A DNA stretch of 64,000 nucleotides. It comes from Trogon surrucura. Its lineage: Eukaryota > Chordata > Aves > Trogoniformes > Trogonidae. Position 1 is the stretch's first letter, and each line of letters begins with the position of its first letter. A program made the translations under genes and the position numbers. The stretch spans positions 42,614,706 through 42,678,705 of the forward strand of contig CM036620.1 of assembly GCA_020746105.1 (NCBI GenBank), read 5' to 3'. Below, one piece after another: positions 50,830 through 63,446 of this stretch. Below the pieces are notes generated by a model. The model saw nothing but the letters and a program-made list of their open reading frames with translations, did not search any database and had not been told where the DNA came from.

Positions 50830-52020
50830 GAGAACTCTGTGGTTTCAAGACAGTAAAATTCCCACTGTGCTCCATCCCCTTAACCGTTCTGATAGCCATC
50901 TGATGAACATATTCCAGTTTAGCAATCTCCTTATTAGTTGGGGAAGAACGATGGACGTATCTCCACAAAGTACTCACCTGATGCAATCCCAATTACTGAA
51001 AGACGGAGAAGAATCACTTCCCTTGCTATGCTGGCTACATGTACTGTGATCACCACCAAGCACGCAGATAGCTTTCATCATACTTAAATTCTCATTCACC
51101 CTCAGGTCCTTTATTAAAGAGCTGTTTCATGACGTATTATTCACCAGCTTATGCTGTTGCATGACATTGTGCCAGCCCAGTGGCAGAACTTTGTCTGCTC
51201 TTACCAAATTTCACCAGGCACCTTTTGGTGGTTGAGGTGCCTCTGAATGTTCTCCCCGCATACAGCCTAGCATACAGACCGCCTCTCTCACCCATTTCAC
51301 CGTCATCCACAAATATAATGGCACCTTCCATCCCATTGTCCAGGTCAATGATGAAAAAGTTAGGCGATAGTTGCACCAGTATCAGCCTTTAAAGTTCATC
51401 ACCTGTAAGCAGTCACCAATTAAGCTTCAAGCAGTTCACCTCTGCTCTTAGAGATACACAGTGCAGCTCCTCGCCCACCCACATTGTGGCCACCAGTTTA
51501 CAATGCCACAAGAAACCATGTCCAAATACTTAATTCAGGGTAAATAGCATTGTTTACCTCTTCTCCCCTTGTCCATAGAGCCAGTAGTCTCATTACAGAA
51601 GTAATCAGGTTAGTCAGACATGATTTGTCCTTGGTAAAGCTACGCTGGCTGTTCTCAACCACCTGATTTACCATCCTGTGCATGGCAACGGCTTCCAGGA
51701 AGATTTATTCCATAATCTTTCCAGGTATTGAAAGGAAGCTATCTTGTGTACACTCTCCTGAATATCCTTCTTTCCCTTTTGAAAGTGGGCATATTATTTA
51801 CCTTTCTGCAGTCCCCGGAGACCTCTCAAAATCACCATAAGCTTTCCAAAAAGCTGAGGAATTGTCCCCTCACAATAACAGCAACATTGGATGCACATGC
51901 AGCAGTCTCAGTTTGCTTATGTGGACTCTTAATTCCGTCTTCCTCTGACATAGGTAGCATTTCTCTCCCACAAACTCCCAGCAGGCGCAGAGGTCTGGGA
52001 GGTTAGTGACCAGAGGCCGA
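50830..52020 (-). mobile_element. Old, indel-rich CR1 LINE fragment
   Basis: Read on the minus strand, pieces of CR1 ORF2 appear in the right order but in shifting frames. They are: a MPTFKRE segment (about 51770-51800) corresponding to the pre-RT linker; SQRSFTKDKSCLTNLI (within 51498-51683), equivalent to the usual SQHGFTKGKSCLTNL; IDLDNGMEGAI (within 51149-51376), equivalent to INDLDDGMEG; a KDLRVN..LSM-like segment (about 51090-51120); and REVILL near 51010. Many indels and stops show long neutral decay. No 3' octamer tail is seen, so the 3' end is missing or unrecognisable. The plus frames in this interval are shadows. Boundaries are approximate, by about 50 bp. Confidence 0.8.
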
Positions 52021-54439
52021 AAGAGAGCACTTTAAGATTTTCAAATCTTTAAATGGAGAAACATTAGGTGTATGAGCTATGTAAGAGATTCACAAAGTGT
52101 ACCTGCCTTCACAAAAGGACAATTTATGTTGCCTTTTGTCATTATTGGGCCATTAGGGTAAGAACACTTCAGAAAACACATTTTTCTCAGAAGAAGATTG
52201 TGGCAGGGGACCTGGTCCAAATATATGCCATCCTCTAGGCTGTGGCAAATGATGAACAAACATTTCAGATATGATGTCTAACATCAGTACCTTCAGACAG
52301 ACTTAAACAGACTTAAACAGTTTTCCAGTATGACAAGATTTTGTTGTTGATTGGGATCAGTTTTGAAATGAAAAAAAATCATCTAGAACAAATTAAAATC
52401 TTTTTTCCTGATTGCCAAAATAATCAATAAAAAAAGTAGAAAAATCTTACACTTCAAGTCTCTTTTCAAGAATGCATTCAGTCCAAAAAAAGTTCAATTC
52501 CACCATTCTCAGTTAAACTCTTTCCTGGACTGATCTTTCTGTTGCCTCCTATCACCACTGCAAATATTCATAAAACAAAACATGCACAGCAACACTTTGA
52601 AGGACACAGACATTTTTTAAAAAATTTTTTCCTGTAAATTCCACCTGGGGTTTGTGCTTCAAAAAGACATTTCTTATTATTGTATCTCCTCTACTTCAAA
52701 GGAGCTAACAGCTCTGTATCTCTGTGCTAAAGGAAGAAAACTTAGCAGAACCAGAGATTTTGACAGGACTTCATCAATTTTCATCATACCAGTATTGCTT
52801 GAGTAAGGAAAACTCTCATTTTATTCATATATTCAACAACATCTGAAACAACTGCTGGATTGCTTTATATGCTTAGAAAGACAGAAACAATCACCTACCA
52901 GGACTAAATAAATAATTCTCTTGGCAATAATCCAGGTGAGCTGGTGTGATGCCACCGGCACATGCTATCAGTCATTACCATATACCAGTCCCAGACCACA
53001 GTAGCCAGTATCACCAATAAGATTTGTATCACTCTTACCATGGCTCTGTTGAACAGGTCTATCAGCAAAAAAATTACTAAATAAGGGAAGAGTAATATTA
53101 TATAGATGTTAATTTAAGAACCAGTGCTCCTACACAGGATTACTATTCCCTACACAGATCACAATTGATAATATAAAAATGGACAAATTAATGGAAATAT
53201 TTTCAAGTCAAAAACAGTGCAAAAATCACTCTTACATTTTTAGATATGTTTCTGCGAAATAGAGTATATTCTGGCATTTTGCAACTTTCAGTGCATGCTG
53301 GCTGGCAGTGGCACAAACAGATCTACATGAAAGAAATCAGTTCAGAATATTTTAGTTTGAGATGCAGGGAAACCAACAAAAGGAGATTGCACTGGAAACT
53401 AGGAAAAGTCCAGATATGACATCAGTAACACATTTGCTTTTCCTTCATTACAAGGAAAGGATTTCAGAACACGAAGAACCTTTACGCTATGCACTATTAT
53501 ACATCATTTTCTTTAGAAGAGTTGAGGGCTCTGGCTGACACAAACAGAAATTTTCCACTATGTTCCCCTGTGCAGGTATATGAGCTATTCCTCAGTAAGA
53601 TACCAGACTACAGTTTACAAGCACCACTTTACAACACATCATTTCCAAACCAAACTGAAATCAGTATACTTTGATTGGAAAATGAGGTCGCAACATTATA
53701 AGCAATCCTCATTCATTTACCAAGACTTCGTATTTTTATGCAGGTTAATTACCAGATCACAGTCTGCATGACAACCTCATGCTGTACCACAGTTAAAGTC
53801 CCTGTTGCAATTAATGAAGGTGGGTCAGAAAGTCTATTTAAAAAGGCTTGGAAACAGTTTCTGTTCTTTTCAGATATGCTGAGAGATATGCTGTTGTGTT
53901 TTTCCCAGCATGCTGTTCTATAAAACAGGTAGCCAAAACAGTGCTGCAACCTCTCAGCTGCCTTCCTGGTCCTTGCTTTACATTGTCCTTACTTACCTAG
54001 CACCTGCTAGATAAGCAATACAAACTGCACTCCTCTGTGAGCAAAATTAACTCTAATCAAACAGAAAAAAAATAGCTAGTTTTATAATGGGACAGTGATT
54101 TGAATCAACATCGACAATTTTGACTTCATGGTTCCTTTTTAAGATGAGGAACTGCGTTATCTTCTGTGTCCTCCTCAAAGACATGCTCTCTTCCAGTTCT
54201 TCACCTGCAGGCAAGCAGATGCACACACATTCAGCATGTCCTGCTGGGAGAAAACCACGGTCAACCTCCCTTCATTCTCCTCCTCCAAGCAAAGGGATTT
54301 CCACTCACATTAAAAAACAGATGATGTAACCATTGCGCTTTCTTTTTTTTTCGTTTAGAGCAGAGGTAACTACCACAGGCTACCGGAAAGGGAAAGACAG
54401 AATTAAATACAGTTGAAAAAAACAGGATGGCAAGAGACG
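52021..54439. other. Unique AT-rich non-coding DNA
   Basis: No gene supported. There is a 10-bp tandem repeat (CAGACTTAAA) at 52298-52320. Short frames only. Confidence 0.55.
52298..52320. repeat. 10-bp tandem repeat
   Basis: CAGACTTAAA is repeated twice with a partial third unit. Confidence 0.85.
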
Positions 54440-54595
54440 AAATCATTCGAGATCACGTCCTCACTTTCACTCTGTTCCACCGTTTTGAAACGCTCTATAG
54501 CTAAAAACTGTGCTCTGGCTCGGCATGAATTCCCAGGAAAAAAAGCTCAGTACCGAAAGGAGATAGCAGGTGACGGGAATTAGCTCATGAAGGCG

Positions 54596-54740
54596 GGTTT
54601 ATGCGAGCTCAAGCACCCCAGAGCAGCGCCCGCCCGCCCGCGGAGCCGCATCGCCCCCTGCCGGGCCGCGTCGGGGGACTGCGGGCGGCCCCGGCCCCGG
54701 GACGTGGGTCTGCACTGAGGAGCGCTTTAAATATGACATC
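54596..54740. promoter_or_regulatory. CpG-dense GC-rich patch, possible promoter
   Basis: About 19 CpG dinucleotides occur in about 140 bp, inside a window that is otherwise AT-rich and CpG-poor. It contains CCGCCCGCCCGC (GC-box-like), an ACGTG core and, at its right edge, a TTTAAATATG TATA-like run followed by TGACATCA (CRE-like). CpG is also raised, less strongly, in the 54440-54595 flank. Such retained CpG implies lack of germline methylation, as at promoters. It is shorter than a standard CpG island, no exon with clear splice sites is attached, and a GC-rich repeat 5' end is an alternative. The 134-codon minus frame over it (54609-55013) is a chimera of the patch and CR1 antisense. Confidence 0.35.
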
Positions 54741-54860
54741 AGCCGTCACGGCATAGAAGCTGCTCTCTCTACTTTTCATAAGGAATAAATATTTCAGCAT
54801 GTTTTCACCCTGCGCTTTTTTGGGTACAGCTTTGAAACAGCTGCTCTGGTAGATTTTGTT

Positions 54861-55752
54861 GGCATTTGACACTGTTGCCCACAGCATTCTCCTAGGGGAA
54901 CTGACTGCTCTTGGCTTGGATGGGCATATGCTTGGCTGGATGAAAAACTGGTTAGACGGCCGAGTCCAAGGAGCTTTGGTCAACGGAGTTAAATCCAGTT
55001 GGCAGCTAGTCACGAGTGGTGTCCCCCAGGGCTCAGTAACATCTTCATGAATGCTCTATAATGAGAGGATAGAGTGCACCCTTAGTAAGTTTACAGGTGA
55101 CACTAAGCTGGGTGGAAGTGTTGATCTGCTTGAGGGTAGGGAGGCTGTATGGAGGGATCTAGATAGGCTGGATCACTGGGCCAAGGCCAATTCCATGAGT
55201 TTCAATAAGGCCAAATGCCAGGTCCTGCACTTTGGCCCCAACAGCCCCTAGCAGCGCTACAGGCTTGGGGAGGAGTGGCTGGAGAGATGCCAGGGAGAGA
55301 GGGACCTGGGGGTGTTGATAGATTGCCGGCTGAACATGAGCCAGCAGTGTGCCCAGGTGGCCAAGAAGGCCAACGGCATCCTGGCCTGGATCAGGAATGT
55401 TGCTGTCAGCAGGAGCAGGGAGGTGATCATGCCCCTGTACTCGGCTTTGGTGAGGCCTCACCTCGAGTACCGTGTCCAGTTTTGGGCCCCTCACTACAAG
55501 AGGGACACTGAGGTGCTGGAGAGGATGCAGAGGTGGATACCAAGCTGAAAAAGGATTTGGAGCATGTGTCGTGTGAGGAACGGCTGAGGGATCTGGAGCT
55601 GTTTAGCCCAGAGAAGAGGATATTGAGGGGAGACCTTATCACTCTTTACAATTAGCTGAAAGGAGGTCGTAGTGAGGTGGGGGCTGGTCTGTTCTCCCTA
55701 GTGATAGTACAAGGGGAAATGACCTAAAGTTGTGCCGTGGGAGGTTCAGATT
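54861..55752 (+). mobile_element. CR1 LINE fragment lacking both ends
   Basis: It starts abruptly in the RT motif AFDTVAHSIL and runs through LGLDGHMLGWMKNWLDGRVQ and SGVPQGS. A short deletion follows (the LGPVLF block is lost, about 55035), then [36 protein letters not shown] and [20 protein letters not shown], ending in the segment at GAGGTTCAGATT. The RT active site FADD is changed to FTGD, so catalytic aspartate is lost. The last 250-300 bp of a normal CR1, including the octamer tail, is absent, and unrelated sequence follows at 55753. CR1 normally keeps its 3' end, so a later deletion or rearrangement is implied. Confidence 0.92.
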
Positions 55753-56103
55753 CCTCTGCAAACACCAAATCAAAGTCAGTATCTTTTGCACTAATCTTCC
55801 AAATTCCCCGGTCAAATACTCCTGAAAAAGCAAATCTCAAGCCACAAAGCCAGCCCTGCTATTTGGCGCATTTCTCAGTAGTGTGGAATGAAACCATCAA
55901 TGAGCAGATCTTGTAAGGTCAGGAGAGGGGGGTCTCAGAAACAATGCAAAAGCTTTGAGCCTGTAACTGGCGATGAGTGTTCTGAAAGCTGTGAGGTTTG
56001 TAGTTAGGGAAGAAAACTCACTTGACTTATCTTTTCCCAGAGCTGCAGGTGAAAACAGCTCAGAATAAGAAACTAAAGAAAAAAGAGAAAGGAAAAAAAA
56101 AGA
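55753..56103. other. Unique sequence between CR1 and pentamer array
   Basis: No gene or repeat recognised. The last part (56070-56103) is A/G-rich and grades into the array. Confidence 0.5.
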
Positions 56104-56345
56104 GAGGAGAGGAGAGGAGAGGAGAGGAGAGGAGAGGAGAGGAGAGGAGAGGAGAGGAGAGGAGAGGAGAGGAGAGGAGAGGAGAGGAGAGGAGAGGAGA
56201 GGAGAGGAGAGGAGAGGAGAGGAGAGGAGAGGAGAGGAGAGGAGAGGAGAGGAGAGGAGAGGAGAGGAGAGGAGAGGAGAGGAGAGGAGAGGAGAGGAGA
56301 GGAGAGGAGAGGAGAGGAGAGGAGAGGAGAGGAGAGGAGAGGAGA
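56104..56345 (+). repeat. (GGAGA)n pentanucleotide satellite array
   Basis: There are about 48 consecutive GGAGA units with no visible interruption over about 240 bp, flanked by A-rich sequence. The plus strand is all purine. Frames of 112, 93 and 174 codons across it (GEERR or LLSSP repeats) are translations of the repeat and not proteins. The purity suggests recent expansion and likely length polymorphism. The assembled length may be inexact. Confidence 0.97.
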
Positions 56346-59300
56346 AAAAGACATTTTTAAAATATCTCCTCAAACATTTCAAGAAAAATAGGAAAATTAG
56401 AATGTTGCCCTGACTTGCCACTTCAGTTATGCAGCAAAGAGGACATTATAATGATCTCAGAACTGATAAATCGTCTAGTAGAGAATAAGATTTGGCTACT
56501 CTTGAGTGTAATGCAGGATCCACTGACAGAAGATTGTGAAATGTTTAATATTATGATAGGTAAAATTAGTTATTTTGTTAATGAGTACATTACTTATTTA
56601 GGCAAATCAAGCACATAAGTATGTGTCATTATTTAACAATTGTAGTGGAACAAAAATGTTTTTAACCCTTCTTTCAGTGTTGCATATCAGGCAAATTCAA
56701 ATCTGTATGCTATAGGCTACAGAAAACTACTGTCATCCTTCATCTGAAACACTTATGTTTTCTAACCGCTCATAAAAGCAGATTTCCATTGTTGCACTAA
56801 CATATTTAAGATGGTAAATAATATGAAGAATTAGCATTCACCAGCAAATTAAATTATTAGCTAAAATCACTAGTCTGAAAACCGATAAACTTTCCCAAAA
56901 ATGTATGACACTAGCTAGTTCAAAATTATGATTTATATTTTTATACCAAATGGCAGCAATAGGTAGATGTTATTCTTTAAACATTCTATGTAAGCTATCA
57001 AGATTTTATAATACAAATTCCACCAGTGAAAAAACAAGACAGTGTTTCCATAGGAAACTGGTTTATTTTAAGGGGCTATTTTCCTGTCAGAGATGTTCGA
57101 TTTCATGCATTTCAACAAAAACAGACACTTGCTTTTCTCAGTGCAGATGCAGAAGATGATTACAAACTTTTTCGGAATGTATCTGATGAGATTTCACTGT
57201 CCAAGATCACTTCTACTATTAACTCTCTTGACAGAAGACAGCATGAAAGCCCAAGAGCAAAACAAATAACAGCTTTCTGGCCCCCAGACAAATTCTTAAT
57301 GCTACCAAAGAGTTTTTAACTGCAACAGCTATGCGTTATCAACATCTGGCTCTGAAACATTTATATATACCAGTATGTGATGCCAGTAATATTTCTAGTG
57401 TAGTAATTATTAAAAATTAGTATACTGATAATTTTATTAAATTATGAAATATTGTACTTTTCAAAGATAATGAATATGTATTAGCTCTAAAACTCCAAGC
57501 TCTAAAATTTCCAAGAGGATGAATATCCACAGGCCTATAGTTAGGACAGTCACATCTGGAGCTTTCCTAGGAGCAAGAGGGACAAAGATTATTTCTCCTT
57601 GTTCCAATTAAGAAACTTGTTTTTTGAAGTCATGAAAAAATAAATACAGTTTATTTTCTAAGTTGGTTATTCTTCCTGGTAATGTAATTTTACCTGAAGC
57701 TCTAAGTATTAGAAATTACTACTTAAAACTGAAATACATATAGATGCTGAAGTTGCAAAGTGAAATAGAAAGAAGCAGCTCAAAAGGAGTAAAATAAAAA
57801 CTCATGCTCTGTGAATGAAGAATCACATGTAGACTGAAAGGAATTCTTGGCATAATACTAAATCCATGAAGTAATCAAGATCCAAAGCCAACTAAATTTA
57901 ACTAGTATCTCAAAACATTTTTTAAGTTCAGCCTTTCCTCTGTCATTTTCACTTTTACCAGTGGATAATTAATACTGAGTTTGTAGATATTATTAGAAAG
58001 AGACAGGATAGATAGGTTCTATGATCAATTGATTTTTTTCCCTCATTTAAATAAAATATTTCAGATGAAAGCAACATTTCACTGTAAAACCACAGAAGTC
58101 TGGAAGCAGACATGTTCTTTCTTTTTTTTACAAAAGTTTTACATAAAAGAAGGAAAGTATGCTTCCTATCCTTTTGAAGGTTTCAGATGTTTTATAAGAG
58201 CTAGGGGGAATTTAAAAGATTATCTTTGACATTGATGATTAATGTGTCAGTCTGAACTGTCATCATGCATTTCTTCTCTCACCTTTTACTTAAGCAATTT
58301 AGAATCGTATTCTTCAGTAGTTTAGCACTGCACCTAAAACCCCAATAACTTACAATGACTATGTAAAGGAAATTAATATAGCTTTATAATGCTCAAAATC
58401 AACCTATTAGCAATTCCTCTAGGTTTGCCATACATCAGCATAGGATATGCTTATACACAACCAAATCCATTCAAAAAATAAGAAATTAAACACACATAGA
58501 GTAACTAGTCTGTGTCAAAAAAAGTTCTGAACAAATTTTGGCTTTTCCTTCCTGCACTTTCATTAAAATATAAAAAAAAATTACATGACCGATCAAAACA
58601 GTGATGCCACCAGACATATTTGTCTAGATCGCCATAAATCTGAGCCAATGCAGCAGCTATCAAAAGTAGAGTTCATTAATTGGAGAGCAAAAAATGGACA
58701 GCTTTTTCCAATATTTTTAAAGTCGAAACAGTACAGTGCATATATCTACCACAGCAATTCTGCTGTACTTCTGCAACAGTGTGTTTGCTGTTATAGTAAA
58801 TTCTGAATAGTGACAGTGTCTTCAAAACTGATCTCACCTCACTGCTTCAGTTATGTCCAAGCAAAACCTTGCCCCTGCTGAAATCAGTGAAAAAACTTTT
58901 GCTGGATATAACGAAAGGCAAGATTCATTAACTCTGGATATTACTACTATAAAGTTCTATAAAAGGCAAGTTTTCAAAATGCATTGCTTCTATAAAAATT
59001 AGTTGTGGTCTTCTGTATTTTATATAGGTGCCATAATTTTCCAAATTTGAAAACAAGATCTGGAACTTGGTCCTGTTCCAGTTACAGCCACTATGTTGCC
59101 TTCTGGAAAACCACTGATTTAGCCTCCAGAGATGAGTAAGCATGCATGAAGAAATTATACCTGCAGGAAAGCACCTGACAAGAAATATGATATCCTATTC
59201 TGTTCAATGAAAACTGAAGGGTTTGAGTGGCACCAAGAGGGGGCAGGGGCAGAGAAGAAGACGGAAAGAAATGTGAATTAAATGGAATTGTTCTTTAATC

Positions 59301-62215
59301 TTCCATTCTCTGCATATGAATGATTTATATTTGTAACATCTTACTACAGACAAGAAAAATGTGTGAACTCTGACTTTAAATTCTTCAACAGAACTGTCAC
59401 AGTTTGACATCACATTACTAAGTATTGACTAAGGTACCATCCCTTACTTAAAAGATGTCAGATTTTAACTTGTAAGCAAGAGATAAAAATAGGAGAAGGT
59501 GAAAGAAGAGCAGAAAGAACTCCTGCCAAGAAGAGGCTACGATAAGGTAGATTCAAACACTGGGAAAAGCACTGTAGAGGAAGAGGGCTAGAAACAATTA
59601 GCTATGCACATGGTCCCCGAAAGGCTACTCAAGGTTAAATGAAGGTCTGAAATAAGTAAACAGAAGGCAGAGCAGTTCACGGAAGACACAGTAAAAACAG
59701 TAAAGAGATGATTTCATAGATCAACAAGGGAAGAGATCAGACTCGACGAAGTTCCAGCCTGATTGGAAACCTCTGACTCCTGGCAATTTCCAGTATCCTT
59801 TTCACACACATGCCATGCACTGTGCAGCAGCTGCAGCCTGCAGCAGCGCTGCGTGGCCCCCGCCCACAGCATGCAGCCCCACTGCACATCCCCGCCCCAC
59901 TGCACGTTCCAGGGACTTCCATGGCCCACACACCCCTCGGCACTGGATGCAGGCACTGTGTTTGAACTGTTCGAGCATGACAGAAAGACTTTGTTACCCC
60001 AAAAAAGGGGTGATTTTGTTTCGTGTCAGGAAGCTGGTGGACCTGGACTTTAGCAGTGCTCCAACATCTCACCGGTGGATGGAGAGACTGAAGGACACCG
60101 TGTGCAAGCACCCTGATATTAAAACATGTGCAGGTTCAGCCTTCACAAACACATAAAGAAGAACTCAGCAACTGCCTTGCATAAGTGAGTGCACATTAAA
60201 AGATGTCAAAGCACACACACTTGCTTCAGCAGCATTTTTAGTAACAGTCAGACCTTTTCTCCACTAGTTTGCAGCAAACACCATCCTATTCCTATGCCAG
60301 CTATGGCCTTGCACAGCATGCTGAGGCGACCCATGGGGATGGTCCATAAGGGCACAGCCAGCCTTGCTCCTGTCTGTCAGAGAAGAGGCTTTGCTTTTGG
60401 AGATGTGCAGATGAGTTTGTCTCCAGCAGCTCACCCACCATGATTTCTCTCTCCCCTCCCAGGCATTTACACCACCGGTGGGACTCACTTTACCTCACTG
60501 AGCATCGCTACACCTCATCCTGGTCTATGGCATCTCATTCTCTTCCTTAGCATGTCAAGACTTGTTTCCTTGCGCTCTCAAGTTGGTGTTACCAAAATTA
60601 ATTGCAAGAGTTAAGAGCTTGTAGCATGAGTAAGGATAAATTTAAACCAACACAAAATAGTTGTAGTAGAGCTGGCGATGTAATCTTCTTCCTTTCTACC
60701 AGTAAAGAGTTACTAAAAATGAGTAGAAAAGGTGTCTGTCGTTAAAGACCTGAAAGTACTTCTAATTTCTGCAGTTATCTGAAGGAATTGAGTGCCTAGT
60801 CATTATAAAAGTTAAGGAACTCATAACACATAGCTTCTGCCTCAATACAAATATTTTTGTATCTTTACCTATTAGCTCAAATCAGTGCCAAGATAGTCAG
60901 GAAAAAAAAAAATCTATTTCACAGGGTTTAATTTAATGCTAAACGAAAGATGAAAAGAATTGCTTCAAGTTTAATTCGTAGAGTATGAAATAAAACATTT
61001 GAGAGAAGTATGATTGTTACCTGTGAAATAAGAAGTGTTGTTAGTGGCATTGAATGATAGGACAGTTTATAGGCATCTCTATTTCTGCCTAAATCTCTGA
61101 AGAAGGATATGGAGGCGAGGAAGGAAGCAAGCAAGAGGGAGAATAAAATGTACTTTTAAATCAATAGGTCCACAGGTACACATTTTGCAACATCCAGGAG
61201 AGTTAGAAATTTTAGTTCTCGGGTTTACCATCTTAGGTTTTTGCATTTTATATTCAATTATGCAAGATGCTGCGGTGGGCCACTGCAGAAAATATTGTGA
61301 CAAGGAGATAATGATTTCAAGCAGATTCTCAACAGTTTAATCATAGGCCTTGGTTGTAGAGACCCATACACAGACAGGAGTTACTGCTATATGACCTGAG
61401 CACATATCATGATTTAGTATGCACTGCCTTTAACAAAAAGTCCTCTATGTACTATTTGTAAGACCTTGTTTCTATACAGACAAGTAAGAGCATAATGCTC
61501 TCAGCAAACTTCTATTCTGGTCTATAAAACGTATCTATTCTCGTCTATAATAAAAGGAGTAACACATTACATTTACCAGCTCTTTGCTTTCCTTGCCTTG
61601 AAGGAATTCTGCCAAGCCAACCAGAGCTGTACAGTATCTGAAGAAGGGAACAAAATCAGCTTCAACACTTCTTTGATTCTAAAAGATATATTCATTAGCA
61701 TCAATATGCCTCTAAAATTACTTTTTTTTTTTTTTTCCTAGAAATTCCACAGGTATTTCTGAAAGAGAAAAAAGAAAAAACAGAAAAGGAGGTGTTTGGC
61801 ATCAGGAGATGCTGGTCTGTTATGAACCCAGTTAGAAAGGCACTTTGACTCCATAAAGTATCATTTTAAATGCTCTTTGTTATAGCTAACAATATAAAGA
61901 AAGGGAGAATAATACAGATAATCCTACCTTCCTTTAGATGATGGGACCCCAAATCCTGCAGCATCAAACGGACGACTGATCAGCATGCAGCACACTGTGC
62001 AGACCCTGCTTGTAAAAAGGGATACTCCATGTTGGTCATCTGAACTACTACAAGGGTTTTCTTACAAGAAAACCTATCTATTCATTATTTTTACTGTTAA
62101 ACAGGGAAGGTATTCACAGGAGAACTTCCTGCTGCACTTTTAAAGACAAGGCCAGGCAGGTGGGAGAAGCCTCACAGCCTCCTCTGTTACAACAAGCTGG
62201 CCACTATAAGTACTC
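56346..62215. other. Unique, mostly AT-rich non-coding DNA
   Basis: No gene supported. A 97-codon plus frame (57026-57319) is open but has no domain I recognise. A more GC-rich block at 59800-60500 (CA/GC-rich, with several CTGCA repeats) holds overlapping frames of 96 to 124 codons on both strands, none recognisable. Because frames are open on both strands there, composition rather than selection probably explains them. Poly-T at about 61722-61737. Confidence 0.45.
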
Positions 62216-62320
62216 CCTGAAACCTTCTCTTCAGGCTGAACAACCCCAGCTCTCTCAGTCTGTTCTCTTATGGGAGATGCTCCAACCTCCGATCATATTC
62301 ACAGCTCTGGTCACCTTTAT
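62216..62320 (-). mobile_element. Short CR1 LINE fragment
   Basis: Antisense CR1 text is readable on the plus strand: CCTTCTCTTCAGGCTGAACA, CCCCAGCTCTCTCAGTCTGT, TCTTATGGGAGATGCTCCAA. This is equivalent to the ELGLFSL..RR region of ORF2. Both ends are lost. Confidence 0.85.
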
Positions 62321-63446
62321 GGTGACGATCCCTTCAGGAGGGTGGTACTGCCTAGGCTAAAAGCCTGCTGCCGGTAAATATCTGGGGAGGGATTCAGACA
62401 TCTTAAATTTAGGTGTTCAGAATTCCCATTTTAGTCAATAATGTTCTAATCAATACAGTCAATAGATTCATTCTACCCTAAACACCTAATCTCTAGTAAA
62501 CCAGTGAAAGACTGTGAAAGATCATGTGGAACTCATGTGAGAAATTAGTAGTGATGGCAGTTCCTGTACCTACTAGTCCAGCACTTCAATGTGAGTGCCT
62601 CAGTCTCAAAACTGTATCTCATCTCAGTGCTAGACTTTTTTAACTAGAGCCCATCAGCCAGCCAGAATAGTGAACATCCCACATTGCTACTAACAAAGCT
62701 GCTTTTTGAAAGCTACTGGTAGTGATCATCCAGGGAGAGTGTCATCTTGTACTTCCTCAGGTCCTGAAGAACCTCTGTGTTCAAAGTCTACCCTGTACAA
62801 GTCACCAAGGGCAGGTGGGACTTTCTGGTTTGGTCTGAACTCATTTGCAAATTTTGGACTCTCTCATAGATACTCCATTTCCCAAAATGAATTCTATGCA
62901 ATCCTAATGCTGTAGCTACCAGTGAACATCAACAGCACTGCCAAGGTGGCAGTTCTTCCACTTAATAGAGCTTATTAACACCTATTGATTTCAGCCACAG
63001 CAGAGAGTGTATGTGTCTAACATGAAGTAGAAAAGCATATGATCCCTGCCAGGCAGCAAGATAATAATATTATAGGATCACTAGTAGAAGAAAAACATTC
63101 TTAGTCAGAAATTAAAATATTTGCTGACTCCCACCAGAGGTCAGTCACATCATAGGAATAAAATGAAATTTAACGAAATTCTAAGTACTTATTGATTCTA
63201 CACATGATGGAAATTTTAACTCCATTTTTGACCAGATTTAAAGTTTCATTTCTACTTGTTTATTTTTTTTATTCATACTTGGGATAAATGTATCCTGCTT
63301 TAATAACATGAGTGCAGGAGAAAATACAAAGCTCTGGTAAGAAAAAGAAACTAGCTAAATAAACTTCAGTTTACTTTTCAGGAACTGAGAGAGAACAAGA
63401 AACAATTCTGTAAAAACCTAAGGCACTGGTAACTATAACTAATTGG
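62321..63446. other. Unique non-coding DNA
   Basis: No gene, RNA or repeat recognised between two CR1 fragments. Frames are under 70 codons. Confidence 0.55.

Noticed and set aside
54609-55013. 134-codon minus frame with a Pro/Gly/Arg-rich end
   Set aside because: It is a chimera of CR1 antisense and the CpG patch, with no domain and no splice context.
55897-56421. 174-codon minus frame of LLSSP repeats and its plus-strand counterpart
   Set aside because: They are direct translations of the GGAGA pentamer array. Frames stay open on both strands only because the repeat has no stop in those phases.
60218-60240. ACTTGCTTCAGCAGCATTTT resembles the start of U6 snRNA
   Set aside because: The match ends after about 20 bases and none of the downstream U6 sequence is present, so chance or an unprovable remnant.
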